Shown: piece by piece, positions 1 to 11,346 of the stretch
Layout: each line of letters begins with the position of its first letter
How positions within the stretch are numbered: the stretch's first letter is position 1
Source: Alphaproteobacteria bacterium
GTDB taxonomy: Bacteria > Pseudomonadota > Alphaproteobacteria > Rhodobacterales > Rhodobacteraceae
DNA: 32,877 nucleotides
Direction: 5' to 3'
NCBI GenBank assembly: GCA_030431935.1
Contig: JAUIIC010000017.1
Coordinates: 1-32,877 of the forward strand
The notes under the pieces: model-generated
Databases searched by the model: none
Told to the model about the DNA's origin: nothing
Seen by the model: the letters and a program-made list of their open reading frames with translations, nothing else
Made by a program: the position numbers and the translations under genes

Positions 1-383
1 CCGGCCTCGAGCAGGATGCCCGCGACCTTCCCGCCGCAGAGCAGCACGTCGTTGGGCCATTTCAGGGCCAGATCCGCCGGATCCGTCAGCGCCGACAGCG
101 TATCGTGCAGGGCGAGCGCCGCGGTGAACGAGCGCAGCGCCGCCGCGGCGGGGCCGCCATCCGGCCGCATCGCAAGGGTCGCCGCGAAATTGCCCGGGGG
201 ATGTGCCCAGGGCCGCCCGCGGCGTCCCTGGGCCCCGGTCTGGTGGCGCGCCAGGATCCAGGTGGGCGCGTCGAGCCCGCCCATGCGGCGGCGCGCCTCG
301 GCCATGGTGCTGTCAGTTTCGTCCAGCAGGATGCGCCCGGTCCCGGCGGGCCAGGGCGGGATGGCTGTCGCCTCAGTTGACAA
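1..383 (-). CDS. birA: Biotin--[acetyl-CoA-carboxylase] ligase (BirA-like), partial, 3' end missing
   Basis: The gene runs off the left edge, so only about 127 N-terminal residues are present and it is absent from the ORF track. The visible protein contains [15 protein letters not shown], then [21 protein letters not shown], the biotinyl-AMP loop region of biotin protein ligases, and [20 protein letters not shown], the conserved KWPND block. No N-terminal DNA-binding domain is present, so it is a mono-functional ligase rather than a repressor-ligase. The family attaches biotin to a lysine of carboxylases. The only plausible start upstream of the DETDST motif is a TTG at 383, which overlaps the nuoN stop by 11 bases; no in-frame ATG or GTG is suitable. 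The overlap implies translation from the nuo transcript. From memory, birA also follows nuoN in related bacteria. Confidence 0.88.
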   Translation of the reverse strand, partial: MSTEATAIPPWPAGTGRILLDETDSTMAEARRRMGGLDAPTWILARHQTGAQGRRGRPWAHPPGNFAATLAMRPDGGPAAAALRSFTAALALHDTLSALTDPADLALKWPNDVLLCGGKVAGILLEA

Positions 384-1809
384 GGGTCGCCGCGGCGGCG
401 GCGGCAAGCCCTTCGATCCCGAAGAGATTGACCACCCCCGCCACCATCGCGAAGGCGGCCAGCATCAGCATCGCCCAGGGCACCGGCGCCATGCCCCGGT
501 CCAGGCCGTCGCCCTCTTCGCCGAAATACATGTAGAAGACGATGCGCAGGTAGTAGAAGGCGCCGATCACGCTGGCGATGACGCCGGCGATGGCGAGCCA
601 GGCATAGCCCGCCTCGACCGCGGCGCGCAGGACGTAGAACTTGCCGAAGAAGCCCACCAGCGGCGGCACGCCCGCAAGGCTGAACATCAGGATCAGCACG
701 GCCAGCGCCTTCAGCGGCTCGGATTTCGACAGCTGGTTGAGCGCGCCGATGTCGGTGACCGGGCTGCCGTCGCGTTCCATCGAAAGGATGAAGGCGAAGG
801 TGCCGATGTTCATGGTCACGTAGATCGCCATGTAGATCAGCATGGCCTGCACCCCGAATGCGGTGCCCGCCGCCAGCCCCATCAGCGCGTAGCCCATGTG
901 CGCGATCGAGGAATAGGCCATCAGGCGCTTTATGTTGCGCTGCCCGATCGCGGCGATTGCGCCGAGGAACATGGACAGCACCGACAGGAAGGCGATGATC
1001 TGCCCCCAGTCGGCGGGGATGTTGCCGAAGGCGTCGTGGACGACGCGGGCGAAAAGCCCCATGGCGGCCATCTTGGGCGCGGTGGCGAAGAAGGCAGTGA
1101 CCGGCGTGGGCGCGCCTTCGTAGACGTCGGGCGTCCACATGTGGAAGGGTGCGGCAGAGACCTTGAAGGCAAAGCCCGACAGCAGGAAGACGAGGCCGAA
1201 GAGAAGGCCCAGCGAGATCTCGCCCGAGGCCGCCTCGACGATGCCCGCGAACTGGGTCGTCCCGGCATAACCATAGGTCAGCGAGGCGCCGTAGAGCAGC
1301 AGGCCCGAGGACAGCGCGCCGAGAACGAAATACTTCAGCCCCGCCTCGGTCGACTTGGCGCTGTCGCGGCGCAGCGAGGCCACCACGTAAAGCGCCAGCG
1401 ACTGAAGCTCCAGCCCCATGTAGAGAACGATCAGGTCATGGGCGGACACCATCACCATCATCCCCACGGCCGCCAGCGCCACGAGGATCGGATACTCGAA
1501 GCGCAGGAGATCCCGGCGCGACATGTAGCCCTCGCTCATCACGAGGACCGCGGCGGCAGAGAGCAGGATCACGACCTTTGCGAACCGCGCAAAGGCGTCG
1601 TCCACGTAGCTGCCCCCGAAGGCGAGGTTGGTGCCGCCGCCCGTCAGGCCGATCCACGCCGCGCACAGGACGAACACGGCAGCGGTGCCCCAGACGAGCG
1701 TCGGCGCCAGCTTGTCCTTGCCCGTGTAGACGGCGAAGAGCAGCGCGGCCATCGCGTAGACAGCGATGACGATTTCCGGCAGCAGGATCGAGAGATCGGA
1801 TGCGGTCAT
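373..1809 (-). CDS. nuoN: NADH-quinone oxidoreductase subunit N (NuoN)
   Basis: This is a 478-residue, strongly hydrophobic protein with about 14 predicted membrane helices, the normal size for NuoN. It belongs to the antiporter-like membrane subunits of complex I that form proton channels. Typical family blocks are visible: [55 protein letters not shown] and [16 protein letters not shown]. The glutamate in the first block and the lysine in the second are the residues usually tied to proton translocation in this family. The start is an ATG four bases after the nuoM stop, and the birA-like gene begins inside its 3' end. It is the last complex I subunit of the operon. Confidence 0.98.
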   Translation of the reverse strand: MTASDLSILLPEIVIAVYAMAALLFAVYTGKDKLAPTLVWGTAAVFVLCAAWIGLTGGGTNLAFGGSYVDDAFARFAKVVILLSAAAVLVMSEGYMSRRDLLRFEYPILVALAAVGMMVMVSAHDLIVLYMGLELQSLALYVVASLRRDSAKSTEAGLKYFVLGALSSGLLLYGASLTYGYAGTTQFAGIVEAASGEISLGLLFGLVFLLSGFAFKVSAAPFHMWTPDVYEGAPTPVTAFFATAPKMAAMGLFARVVHDAFGNIPADWGQIIAFLSVLSMFLGAIAAIGQRNIKRLMAYSSIAHMGYALMGLAAGTAFGVQAMLIYMAIYVTMNIGTFAFILSMERDGSPVTDIGALNQLSKSEPLKALAVLILMFSLAGVPPLVGFFGKFYVLRAAVEAGYAWLAIAGVIASVIGAFYYLRIVFYMYFGEEGDGLDRGMAPVPWAMLMLAAFAMVAGVVNLFGIEGLAAAAAATLVN

Positions 1810-1813
1810 GGGC

Positions 1814-3354
<1,541 letters not shown>

Positions 3355-3355
<1 letters not shown>

Positions 3356-5478
3356 CACTCCGCCCCCATGCCCAGCGTCATCCAGGTGACGAGGACGGCG
3401 ATCCCCAGCACCATGGCGAAGACGTAGTGAAACAGATAGCCCGACTGCGCCCGCGCCGAGAGCCGGGTCAGGAAGGGCACGATGCCCATGGCAAGCGCGT
3501 TGATGCCGCCGTCGATGACGTTGCCGTCGCCGCGCCGCCAGAGCGTGTCGCCAAGCCAGCGGGCCGGCCGCACGAAGATGGCGTCATAGATCTCGTCGAA
3601 GTACCACTTGTTCAGCAGGAACAGGTACAGCGGGCGCTGGTTCTCGGCCAGTTTCGCCGGCCAGTCGGGACGGCGGATGTAGAACTGGAAGGCCACCAGG
3701 AAGCCGATCAGCATGGCGACGAAGGGCGAGACCTTGACCCATTTCGGGGCATGGTGCGCGGCGTCCATCACGTGGTTGTCGGGATGCGTGTAGATCGCGC
3801 CCATGCCCGGCTGCCAGCCCGGCGCAGCGGCGTGGGCGTCGTCATGCCCCTTGTCCTCGGCCCCCGCGTCCTTGCTTTCGGTCGCGGCCAGCGCGGCGCC
3901 GAAGAGCGCGGTCGCCTGGGCATGTTCGCCCTCGGCGGCATGGATGGGGACGCCGTAGAACGCGTTGACCTCGTCATGGTCGCCGAAGAAGTCGCCGAAC
4001 CAGACCATCCCGGCGAAGATCGCGCCAAGACCCAGCACGCCCAGCGGAACGAGCATCGTCTTCGGGCTTTCATGGGCGTGGTCGTGGGTGTGTTTGGACC
4101 CCCGCGGCTCGCCGTAGAAGGTCATGAACATCAGCCGCCATGAATAGAAGCTGGTGAACATCGCCGCGACGACCAGCGCCCAGAAGGCGAAGGTGCCCAC
4201 GCCGGTCTGCGCGCCCCAGGCGCTCTCGATGATGGCGTCCTTGGACAGGAAGCCGGCGAAACCGATGTAGGTCAGCGGAATGCCCACGCCCGTGATCGCC
4301 AGCGTGCCGATCATCATCGCCCAGAAGGTATAGGGGATCTTCTTGCGCAGGCCGCCGTAGTTGCGCATGTCCTGCTCGTGGTGCATCGCGTGGATGACCG
4401 AACCGGCGCCGAGAAACAGCATCGCCTTGAAGAAGGCATGCGTGAAGAGGTGGAACATCGCCGCCGAGTAGACGCCGACGCCCGCCGCCACGAACATGTA
4501 GCCCAGCTGCGAGCAGGTGGAATAGGCGATCACCCGCTTGATGTCGTTCTGCACCAGCCCGACGGTCGCCGCGAAGAAGGCGGTCGCGGCGCCGAGGAAC
4601 ACGATGAAGGTCGTGGCGCCGGGCGCGAACTCCATGATCGGCGACATGCGGCAGACAAGGAACACGCCCGCCGTTACCATGGTTGCGGCGTGGATCAGCG
4701 CCGACACCGGCGTCGGGCCTTCCATCGCGTCTGGCAGCCAGGTGTGCAGGATCAGCTGCGCCGACTTGCCCATCGCGCCCACGAACAGGAGGAAGGCGAT
4801 CAGGTTGGCGGCGTTCCAGTCGGCCCAAAGAAAGCGCAGCTGGGTTTCGGCCAGCTCAGGGCCGGCGGCGAAGACGATGTCGAAATCGATCGAATCCGTC
4901 AGGTAGAACAGCGCGAAAATGCCAAGCGCGAAGCCGAAGTCGCCGACGCGGTTGACGACGAAGGCCTTGATGGCAGCGGCGTTGGCGCTGGGCTTGCGGA
5001 AATAGAAGCCGATCAGCAGGTAGGATGCGACGCCCACGCCCTCCCATCCGAAGAACATCTGCACGAGGTTGTCGGCGGTCACCAGCGACAGCATCGCGAA
5101 GGTGAAAAACGACAGGTAGGCGAAGAAGCGTGGCCGATAGCTTTCGCCTTCGCGGAAGTTGTCGTCATGCGCCATGTAGCCGAAGCTGTAGAGATGGACG
5201 AGCGCCGAAACGGTCGTGATCACGATCAGCATGATCGCCGTCAGCCGGTCGAGCCGGATCGCCCAGTCGGTGGCGAGGCTGCCGGATTCGATGAAGCGCA
5301 GGATCTGGATCTGGCGGGTTTCGCCGTCGAAGCCGAGGAAGACGACCCAGGACAGGATCGCGGCCAGGAACAGAAGGCCCGTGGCCGTCCATTGCGCGGG
5401 TTTCTCGCCGATGATCCGCCAGCCGAAGCCGCAGATCAGGGCGCCGACGAGCGGGGCGAAGAGGATGATGGTTTCCAT
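3355..5478 (-). CDS. nuoL: NADH-quinone oxidoreductase subunit L (NuoL)
   Basis: This is the largest antiporter-like membrane subunit of complex I, 707 residues with roughly 16 helices and the long C-terminal part that forms the lateral helix in known structures. Family blocks include [64 protein letters not shown] and [17 protein letters not shown] long polar loop between late helices is rich in His and Ala (for example HTHDHAH and, further on, [10 protein letters not shown]) and carries several more His near DAAHHAPKW. The start ATG lies six bases after the nuoK stop, and the stop overlaps the nuoM start. It is intact. Confidence 0.98.
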
Positions 5479-5484
5479 GATCCC

Positions 5485-5790
5485 TTACCCCTTCATCACG
5501 TTGACGTCTTCGACGTCGATGGTGCCGCGGTTGCGGAAGAAGCAGACGAGGATGGCAAGGCCTATGGCGGCCTCGGCCGCGGCGACCGTCAGGACGAAGA
5601 GCGTGAAGACCTGCCCCACGAGATCGCCCAGGAAGGCCGAGAAGGCCACTAGGTTGATGTTGACGGCGAGCAGGATCAACTCGATCGACATCAGCAGGAT
5701 GATGACGTTCTTGCGGTTCAGAAAAAGCCCGAAGATGCCGATGACGAATAACGCCGCGGCGACCGCGAGATAGTGTTCAAGTCCGACCAT
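5485..5790 (-). CDS. nuoK: NADH-quinone oxidoreductase subunit K (NuoK)
   Basis: This is a 101-residue protein with three membrane helices, the standard length and topology for NuoK. It shows [26 protein letters not shown], which carries the conserved membrane glutamate of helix 2 (SIELILL), and [37 protein letters not shown], with the second conserved glutamate (AAAEAAIG). NuoK contributes to the proton path in the membrane arm near the quinone site. Its start codon lies inside the 3' end of a 38-codon ORF described separately, so the two are probably translated together. The stop is six bases from the nuoL start. Confidence 0.98.
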   Translation of the reverse strand: MVGLEHYLAVAAALFVIGIFGLFLNRKNVIILLMSIELILLAVNINLVAFSAFLGDLVGQVFTLFVLTVAAAEAAIGLAILVCFFRNRGTIDVEDVNVMKG

Positions 5791-5893
5791 TGCGTCCCTC
5801 GAGTCGTTCTTTCTTGGCCTTCCGGCGCCGCAGCCACGTGACGGTCAGCGCCACGATGCCCAGGAGCGGAAGGAGAGGCGCGAGGCTGTTCAA
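5777..5893 (-). CDS. Small single-TM ORF between nuoJ and nuoK (38 aa, TTG start)
   Basis: This ORF is too short for the ORF track. It reads [38 protein letters not shown], starting with TTG. The TTG overlaps the nuoJ stop (TTGA), the same arrangement as the ATGA overlaps elsewhere in this operon, and the ORF ends 14 bases inside nuoK. It therefore fills the gap between the two subunits exactly. One hydrophobic helix (about residues 3-20) is followed by a very basic tail (RRRKAKKER), which predicts the C-terminus on the cytoplasmic side. I recognise no family. It could be a small accessory subunit or assembly peptide of the membrane arm, or simply a coupling ORF that keeps ribosomes moving into nuoK. 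The call rests on the fit of both overlaps and the TM-plus-basic-tail composition. Confidence 0.55.
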   Translation of the reverse strand: MNSLAPLLPLLGIVALTVTWLRRRKAKKERLEGRNGRT

Positions 5894-6498
5894 AGCCCCT
5901 GCCCCGGTTTCACGTCCTTCAGTTCCAGCGCCTTCGCCGGATCGCGGTACATCTGGGCCAGCACGTTCTGGCGCTTGACGTCGGTGCGGTGCCGCAGGGT
6001 CAGCACGATGGCCCCGATCATCGCCACCAGCAGGATCAGGCCCGCAAGCTGGAACAGCAGGATGTAGTCGTCATAGAGGATCAGCCCCAGCGCCGCGGTG
6101 TTGTGCACGTCCGCCGGCGTCAGCGCCGCGCGGGCGCCCTCGGCGTTCTCGTCGAACACCCAGACACCGATGGCCAGGCCGAACTGCATCAGCAGGACAA
6201 CCCCGATAAGCAGCGCAAGCGGCATGTACCTGGCCATCTCCGCCTTGAGCGCGGCGAAATCGACGTCCAGCATCATCACCACGAAGAGGAAAAGCACCGC
6301 GACCGCGCCGACATAGACGATGACCAGAAGCATGGCCACAAACTCGGCGCCCAGCAGGACGAACAGCCCCGCGGCACTCAGAAAGGCGAGGATCAGCCAG
6401 AGCACCGAGTGAACCGGGTTCCGGCTGACCACGGTGAACAGTCCGCCGGTCAGAACCGACACGGCGAAGGCGTAGAAGGCGACGTCCGCGACACCCAT
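5890..6498 (-). CDS. nuoJ: NADH-quinone oxidoreductase subunit J (NuoJ)
   Basis: This 202-residue membrane subunit of complex I has five predicted helices. Its N-terminus is [35 protein letters not shown], followed by [27 protein letters not shown], the conserved third helix that contains the pi-bulge region in known structures. The ORF track extends it to 268 residues, but the added N-terminal stretch is hydrophilic and reads through the 3' end of nuoI. The ATG at 6498 matches the family N-terminus and has AAGGGAA upstream. A 52-base gap separates it from nuoI; I see only a weak five-base GGGTC/GACCC stem there. The stop overlaps the TTG of the following 38-aa ORF. Confidence 0.96.
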   Translation of the reverse strand: MGVADVAFYAFAVSVLTGGLFTVVSRNPVHSVLWLILAFLSAAGLFVLLGAEFVAMLLVIVYVGAVAVLFLFVVMMLDVDFAALKAEMARYMPLALLIGVVLLMQFGLAIGVWVFDENAEGARAALTPADVHNTAALGLILYDDYILLFQLAGLILLVAMIGAIVLTLRHRTDVKRQNVLAQMYRDPAKALELKDVKPGQGL

Positions 6499-6550
6499 CA
6501 CTTCGTTCCCTTTGCAGCGGGTCTCTTGCCGGACCCTTGCGCCGCCGCCC

Positions 6551-7045
6551 TTACCGGTACGGCGCGTCGATTTCCAGATTGCGGGCGATCTCGGCTTCCC
6601 AACGTTCGCCGTTCGCCAGCAGTTTTTCCTTGGTGTAGTAAAGCTCTTCCCGCGTCTCGGTGGCGAACTCGAAATTCGGCCCCTCAACGATGGCATCGAC
6701 CGGGCAGGCTTCCTGGCAGAAGCCGCAGTAGATGCACTTGGTCATGTCGATGTCGTAGCGCGTGGTGCGGCGGCTGCCGTCCTCGCGCGGCTCGGCGTCG
6801 ATGGTGATCGCCTGCGCGGGGCAGATAGCCTCGCACAGCTTGCAGGCGATGCAGCGTTCCTCGCCGTTGGGATAGCGGCGCAGCGCGTGCTCGCCACGGA
6901 AGCGGGGGCTGAGCGGGCCCTTCTCATGCGGATAGTTCAGCGTCGCCTTGGGGGCGAAGAAATACTTCATCCCCAGGCGGAAGCCCTTGAAGAAATCCGC
7001 CAGCAGGAAATAGCGGGTGGCGCGGGTATAGTCGATCGCGGTCAT
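6551..7045 (-). CDS. nuoI: NADH-quinone oxidoreductase subunit I (NuoI), 2x[4Fe-4S]
   Basis: This 164-residue hydrophilic subunit of the connecting module carries clusters N6a and N6b, which pass electrons towards N2 in NuoB. Two ferredoxin-type motifs are visible: [12 protein letters not shown] (Cys 65, 68, 71, 75) and [12 protein letters not shown] (Cys 104, 107, 110, 114). The N-terminal amphipathic part ([20 protein letters not shown]) and the block [31 protein letters not shown] are typical of alphaproteobacterial and mitochondrial (NDUFS8/TYKY) proteins. The start ATG overlaps the stop of the upstream methyltransferase-like gene (ATGA), so the two are translationally coupled. Confidence 0.98.
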   Translation of the reverse strand: MTAIDYTRATRYFLLADFFKGFRLGMKYFFAPKATLNYPHEKGPLSPRFRGEHALRRYPNGEERCIACKLCEAICPAQAITIDAEPREDGSRRTTRYDIDMTKCIYCGFCQEACPVDAIVEGPNFEFATETREELYYTKEKLLANGERWEAEIARNLEIDAPYR

Positions 7046-7854
7046 TCCACACTCCCCGGGCGGTCTTCGCCCGTCATGGTCTGTTTCTCGTAAAGCGCCA
7101 CGATGTCCGAATCCTCACGGTCCTCGGCGCGGTCGTGATCGCTCCATTTCTTGACGTAATCGGTTTGCAGCGCGGCCTTGAAAGCATGGGCGTTGGGGCC
7201 CTTCTGCACCTCGTAGTAAAGATAGACGCGCTGGTTCGGGACCTTGCCGCGCAGGCGGATGCGGTGGCCCAGTTGAGCGGGATCGGGCAGGTCCAGTTCC
7301 TTGTCGCGCGGCCATTCGGGCAGCATCGAACAGGTCAGCACGTCGAAGCCGCAGCCGTGTTTCCAGTAGCCGTACACAAGCTCTGGCCCGAACTGGTAGA
7401 AGCCGTGCGCGAAGAAGTTGTTTCCCGGCGCACAGGCGGCAAGGATGCCGCCGGGCGCCAGCATGGCGTTGATGTTGGCCATGCAGGTGGCGACGTCGAA
7501 GACGTGTTCGGTGGTGCCGCCGTCGTAGATCAGCGCGTATTTCTTCTTCAGCTTCGCGGGCACCTTGTCGTTCAGGTCGTGCAGGACCGTGGCGCCCTCG
7601 AAATCGGACAGATCCATCGCCGAGACGGCATCATAGCCCAGCGCGCGGAAGAACGTCTCGGTATAGCCGTCGTCCTGTTCGAGATCGGCGAAGGTCAGGC
7701 CCATGCCCTCTTCGGCCATCAGGGTGTCGAGGGCAGGGCGCAGGCGGTCGCGCACCTGCATGCGGTGGCGACCGAGCATCAGCACCTCGCCCGAAGGCGG
7801 CACGCGGCGCGACAGCTGGATCAGCTTGCGTGCGGCTGCGTAGTCGATGCCCAA
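7042..7854 (-). CDS. Methyltransferase-like protein inserted between nuoH and nuoI
   Basis: This 270-residue soluble protein has the look of a class I SAM-dependent methyltransferase fold. [59 protein letters not shown] resembles the motif II-III region of methyltransferase-like proteins often found in surface-polysaccharide clusters. The usual glycine-rich motif I is not obvious; the corresponding stretch is [28 protein letters not shown], so catalysis is uncertain. The start appears to be TTG at 7854, preceded by GGGGG; the first in-frame ATG is codon 26 (MLGRHRMQ), and an upstream CTG is also possible. Its stop overlaps the nuoI start (ATGA), and only 22 bases separate it from nuoH. It is thus firmly part of the operon. 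The substrate is unknown; modification of a complex I subunit or quinone-related chemistry is only inference. Confidence 0.72.
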   Translation of the reverse strand: MGIDYAAARKLIQLSRRVPPSGEVLMLGRHRMQVRDRLRPALDTLMAEEGMGLTFADLEQDDGYTETFFRALGYDAVSAMDLSDFEGATVLHDLNDKVPAKLKKKYALIYDGGTTEHVFDVATCMANINAMLAPGGILAACAPGNNFFAHGFYQFGPELVYGYWKHGCGFDVLTCSMLPEWPRDKELDLPDPAQLGHRIRLRGKVPNQRVYLYYEVQKGPNAHAFKAALQTDYVKKWSDHDRAEDREDSDIVALYEKQTMTGEDRPGSVE

Positions 7855-7876
7855 GACCAGATACCCCCGTTTGCCC

Positions 7877-8902
7877 TTACCAGCGCGCGTAGGCGCCGCC
7901 GAACGCCTCGAACTTGGCGAGGAAGGCGACGATCACGACCCAGGCCAGCGACATGGGCAGGAACACCTTCCAGCCCAGCCGCATCAACTGGTCGTAGCGG
8001 TAGCGCGGCACGATCGCCTTCACCATTGCGAAGAGGAAGAAGAAGAAGCCCATCTTGGCGACCATCCACAGCGCGCCGTCGGGCAGGCCGGGGATGGGCG
8101 ACAGCCAGCCGCCGAAGAACAGGAGCGTGATAAGCGCGCACATCAGGAAGATGGCGATATACTCGCCCGCCATGAACAGCAGGAAGGGGGTGGAGGAGTA
8201 TTCCACCTGGTAGCCGGCCACGAGCTCCGATTCCGCCTCTGGCAGGTCGAAGGGCGGGCGGTTGGTTTCCGCCAGCGTCGAGATGAAGAACAGCGCCACC
8301 ATCGGCAGATGCGGCAGCCAGTACCAGTTGAAGAGGCCGAGGTTGCCGTCCTGCGCACGGACGATGTCCCCGAAGTTCAGGCTGCCGGTGGACAGGATCA
8401 CCCCGATGATGATGAGGCCGATAGAGACCTCGTAAGAGATCATCTGCGCGGCAGAGCGAAGCGAACCGAGGAACGGGTATTTCGAGTTCGACGCCCAGCC
8501 GCCCATGATGACGCCGTAGACCTCCAGCGAGGAGATCGCGAAGACGTAGAGGATCGCCACGTTGATGTCGGCCAGCACCCAGCGGTCGTTGAACGGGATC
8601 ACCGCCCACGCGACCATCGCCAGCACAAAGGAGATCATCGGCGCCATCAGGAAGACCGTCCGGTCGGACCCCGCAGGAATGACGATTTCCTTGACGACGT
8701 ACTTGAGCGCGTCGGCCACCGTCTGGAGCAGGCCGAACGCACCCACCACGTTCGGGCCCCTGCGCATCTGCACGGCCGCCCAGATCTTGCGGTCGCCGTA
8801 GACGAGGAACAGCAGCGAGATCATCACGAAGCCTATCACCAGAAGGCACTGGGCCGCGATGATCAGGGCAATTCCCGCGTTGGTGGTGAAAAAGTCAGAC
8901 AT
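7877..8902 (-). CDS. nuoH: NADH-quinone oxidoreductase subunit H (NuoH)
   Basis: This 341-residue subunit has eight predicted membrane helices. It forms the membrane side of the quinone chamber and joins the peripheral arm to the membrane arm. Conserved blocks are [75 protein letters not shown], and the signature [27 protein letters not shown], which lines the quinone entry and E-channel. The length and motifs match NuoH (ND1) fully. The ATG start lies six bases after the stop of the lipoprotein gene upstream. It is intact. Confidence 0.98.
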   Translation of the reverse strand: MSDFFTTNAGIALIIAAQCLLVIGFVMISLLFLVYGDRKIWAAVQMRRGPNVVGAFGLLQTVADALKYVVKEIVIPAGSDRTVFLMAPMISFVLAMVAWAVIPFNDRWVLADINVAILYVFAISSLEVYGVIMGGWASNSKYPFLGSLRSAAQMISYEVSIGLIIIGVILSTGSLNFGDIVRAQDGNLGLFNWYWLPHLPMVALFFISTLAETNRPPFDLPEAESELVAGYQVEYSSTPFLLFMAGEYIAIFLMCALITLLFFGGWLSPIPGLPDGALWMVAKMGFFFFLFAMVKAIVPRYRYDQLMRLGWKVFLPMSLAWVVIVAFLAKFEAFGGAYARW

Positions 8903-8908
8903 GATCCC

Positions 8909-9310
8909 TCATACCGTCGGTATGCCCGTCTCCTGGCAGCTGGCTACAGTGACCTCTGCGTCGATGGTCTTCACGCCATCCGGCAAGGCCGGCGAGATGG
9001 TGTAAACCGCATCTCCCTGCCAGATGCCACCCTCTTCGTATACATTCGTGCGCACATGTCGCGCGAAGCCGTATCCGCGGATCAGCGCATATTGCGCCGC
9101 GGCGCATTCTGCGTAATCCGCGACCTGATCCCGGCTCGATGCCGCTCCGACGCGCACAAGGAAATTCACCAGGTCGCCTTCCAGAAGGCGCGTCTCTACC
9201 CCGAGGTAGTCGGGCGCAGGCACATTCTGGGAAACGGCTCCTTCCTCTGCACAGCCTGCAACGACCGCGAGGGCCGCCAAGCCGGTGAAGATGTTGCGCT
9301 GGCGTCTCAT
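8909..9310 (-). CDS. Putative lipoprotein of unknown function between nuoG and nuoH
   Basis: This encodes 133 residues beginning MRRQRNIFTGLAALAVVAGCAEEG, a short lipoprotein signal peptide with lipobox VAGC, cleaving before Cys20. The mature part has two further Cys regions (AECAAAQ and VASCQETG), which may form a disulfide in the periplasm. I recognise no family. The ORF track extends it to 191 residues, but the extra N-terminus overlaps the 3' end of nuoG and has no signal. The ATG at 9310 gives a proper signal peptide and sits 14 bases after the nuoG stop, though without a clear Shine-Dalgarno sequence. It lies six bases before nuoH, so it is co-transcribed. A periplasmic role in complex I assembly or envelope maintenance would be inference. 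Confidence 0.75.
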   Translation of the reverse strand: MRRQRNIFTGLAALAVVAGCAEEGAVSQNVPAPDYLGVETRLLEGDLVNFLVRVGAASSRDQVADYAECAAAQYALIRGYGFARHVRTNVYEEGGIWQGDAVYTISPALPDGVKTIDAEVTVASCQETGIPTV

Positions 9311-9324
9311 GGGTCGGGGCGATC

Positions 9325-11346
9325 CTATTCGGCGGCGATCCTCGACGTCGCCCTTGCATGAGCGGCGGCCGAAAGCTCTGCCATCAGCGCCGATGCGCGC
9401 GCGATCGGGTTCGTCAGGTAGAAGTCCGGCACGGCGTTCGCGAAGGGTTCGGACGACATCTGGCCCGCCTCGAGCGGCTGCCATGCGTTTTCCGCGACCT
9501 GGTCGATGCCGCCAAGATGCGGCACCTCGGCGACAAGGGCGCGGCGCAACTGCGCAAGGCTGTCGAAGGGCAGCGCGCTGCCCATCTCACCCGACACGGC
9601 GCGCAGGATCGCCCAGTTCTCCTTGGCCTCGCCCGGCGGGAACGAGGCGCGAAGCGCCAGCTGCGGGCGCCCTTCGGTGTTGACGAACAGGCCCTGTTCC
9701 TCGGTGTAGGCGGCGGCGGGCAGGATGACATCGGCGCGATGCGCGCCTCGATCCCCATGGCTGCCCTGGTAGATGACGAAGGGCCCCTTGGCGATCTCGA
9801 TCTCGTCGGCGCCGAGGTTCCAGACCACGTCGGCCCCGTCGAGCGCCGCCTCGATGCCGCCCTCGGTCGTGCAGCCCGCGTCAAGCGCGCCGACGCGCGA
9901 GGCCGCGCTGTGCAGGACCAGAAGGCCCGATTTCGTGCTTTCGGCCAGCGCCATCGCACCGGCCAGAACCGCTGCGCCATCGGCACGGGTCAGCGCCCCC
10001 TGCCCCAGGATGATGATCGACGGCTTCTCGCCCACGGCGGAATGGTCGCGGCCCAGAAGCTCGGTGATCGTGTCGGGGCCGGTGCCGAGATGGGCATAGT
10101 CGTAGGTCAGGTCCACCTTGGGGCCGATCACCCCGACATTGGCGCCCGCGGCCCAGGCCTTGCGGATGCGCGCATTCAGCACCGGGGCCTCTGTTCGCGG
10201 GTTGGTGCCGATCAGCATGATCGCCTCTGCCGTATCGATGTCTTCGATCCGGGCGGTGCCGACATAGGCCGAACGGTTCCCGGCGGGCAGTTTCGAGCCA
10301 TCGACGCGGCATTCCACGCTGCCGCCCTTCGCCTCGACCAGTTGCTTCAGGGCATAGGCGGCCTCGACCGGGGCAAGATCGCCGACAAGGCCGGCAAGCT
10401 TGCCGGCGCCGGCCACCGCGGTGGCGGTGGCGGCCAGGGCTTCGGCCCAGGAGGCCGGGCGCAGCTTGCCGTCCTGGCGGATGTAGGGCCGATCAAGCCG
10501 CTGCCGGCGCAGGCCATCCCACACGTAGCGGGTCTTGTCGGAAATCCATTCCTCGTTCACGCCGTCATGGTTGCGCGGCAGGATGCGCATGACTTCGCGG
10601 CCCTTGGTGTCCACCCGGATGTTCGAGCCCAGCGCGTCCATCACGTCGACGGATTCGGTCTTGGTCAGTTCCCAGGGGCGCGCCGTGAAGGAATAGGGCT
10701 TGGAGGTCAGCGCGCCGACCGGGCAGAGATCGACGATGTTGCCCTGCATCTCGGATTCGAGCGTCTGCCCGAGGTAGCTGGTGATCTCGGCATCCTCGCC
10801 GCGGCCGGTCTGGCCCAGCTCGGGCATGCCCGCCACCTCGGTGATGAAGCGCACGCAGCGGGTGCAGGAGATGCAGCGCGTCATCGCGGTACCGACAAGC
10901 GGGCCCAGGTCCATGTTGTCCACGGCGCGCTTGGGCTCGCGGTAGCGGCTGAAGTCCACGCCATAGGCCATCGCCTGGTCCTGCAGGTCGCATTCGCCGC
11001 CCTGGTCGCAGATCGGGCAGTCGAGCGGGTGGTTGATGAGCAGGAACTCCATCACCCCCTCGCGGGCCTTCTTGACCATGGGGCTGTTGGTCTTGACCAC
11101 GGGCGGCTGGCCCTCGGGGCCGGGGCGCAGGTCGCGGACCTGCATCGCGCAGGAGGCGGCGGGCTTGGGCGGGCCGCCCACGACCTCGACAAGGCACATC
11201 CGGCAGTTTCCGGCGATGGACAGCCGTTCGTGGTAGCAGAAGCGCGGGATCTCGATACCGGCCTGTTCGCAGGCCTGGATCAGCGTCATGGCCGGATCGC
11301 ACTCGATCTCCTGCCCGTCGATGATGATTTTTCTCAGATCGCTCAT
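9325..11346 (-). CDS. nuoG: NADH-quinone oxidoreductase subunit G (NuoG), Fe-S subunit
   Basis: This 673-residue large Fe-S subunit of the NADH-dehydrogenase module has the mitochondrial NDUFS1-like length. N-terminal [2Fe-2S] ligands (N1b) are Cys 37, 48, 51 and 66. The [18 protein letters not shown] block supplies His106 and Cys 110, 113, 119 for N5. CISCTRC plus LCPVGAL supplies Cys 158, 161, 164 and 208 for N4. The extra CxxCxxxC motif for cluster N7, found in some bacterial NuoG, is not seen after LCPVGAL, as expected for this lineage. The C-terminal half is a molybdopterin-oxidoreductase-like fold without cofactor ([43 protein letters not shown]). The ATG overlaps the stop of the DUF3291-like gene (ATGA). 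Confidence 0.98.
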   Translation of the reverse strand: MSDLRKIIIDGQEIECDPAMTLIQACEQAGIEIPRFCYHERLSIAGNCRMCLVEVVGGPPKPAASCAMQVRDLRPGPEGQPPVVKTNSPMVKKAREGVMEFLLINHPLDCPICDQGGECDLQDQAMAYGVDFSRYREPKRAVDNMDLGPLVGTAMTRCISCTRCVRFITEVAGMPELGQTGRGEDAEITSYLGQTLESEMQGNIVDLCPVGALTSKPYSFTARPWELTKTESVDVMDALGSNIRVDTKGREVMRILPRNHDGVNEEWISDKTRYVWDGLRRQRLDRPYIRQDGKLRPASWAEALAATATAVAGAGKLAGLVGDLAPVEAAYALKQLVEAKGGSVECRVDGSKLPAGNRSAYVGTARIEDIDTAEAIMLIGTNPRTEAPVLNARIRKAWAAGANVGVIGPKVDLTYDYAHLGTGPDTITELLGRDHSAVGEKPSIIILGQGALTRADGAAVLAGAMALAESTKSGLLVLHSAASRVGALDAGCTTEGGIEAALDGADVVWNLGADEIEIAKGPFVIYQGSHGDRGAHRADVILPAAAYTEEQGLFVNTEGRPQLALRASFPPGEAKENWAILRAVSGEMGSALPFDSLAQLRRALVAEVPHLGGIDQVAENAWQPLEAGQMSSEPFANAVPDFYLTNPIARASALMAELSAAAHARATSRIAAE

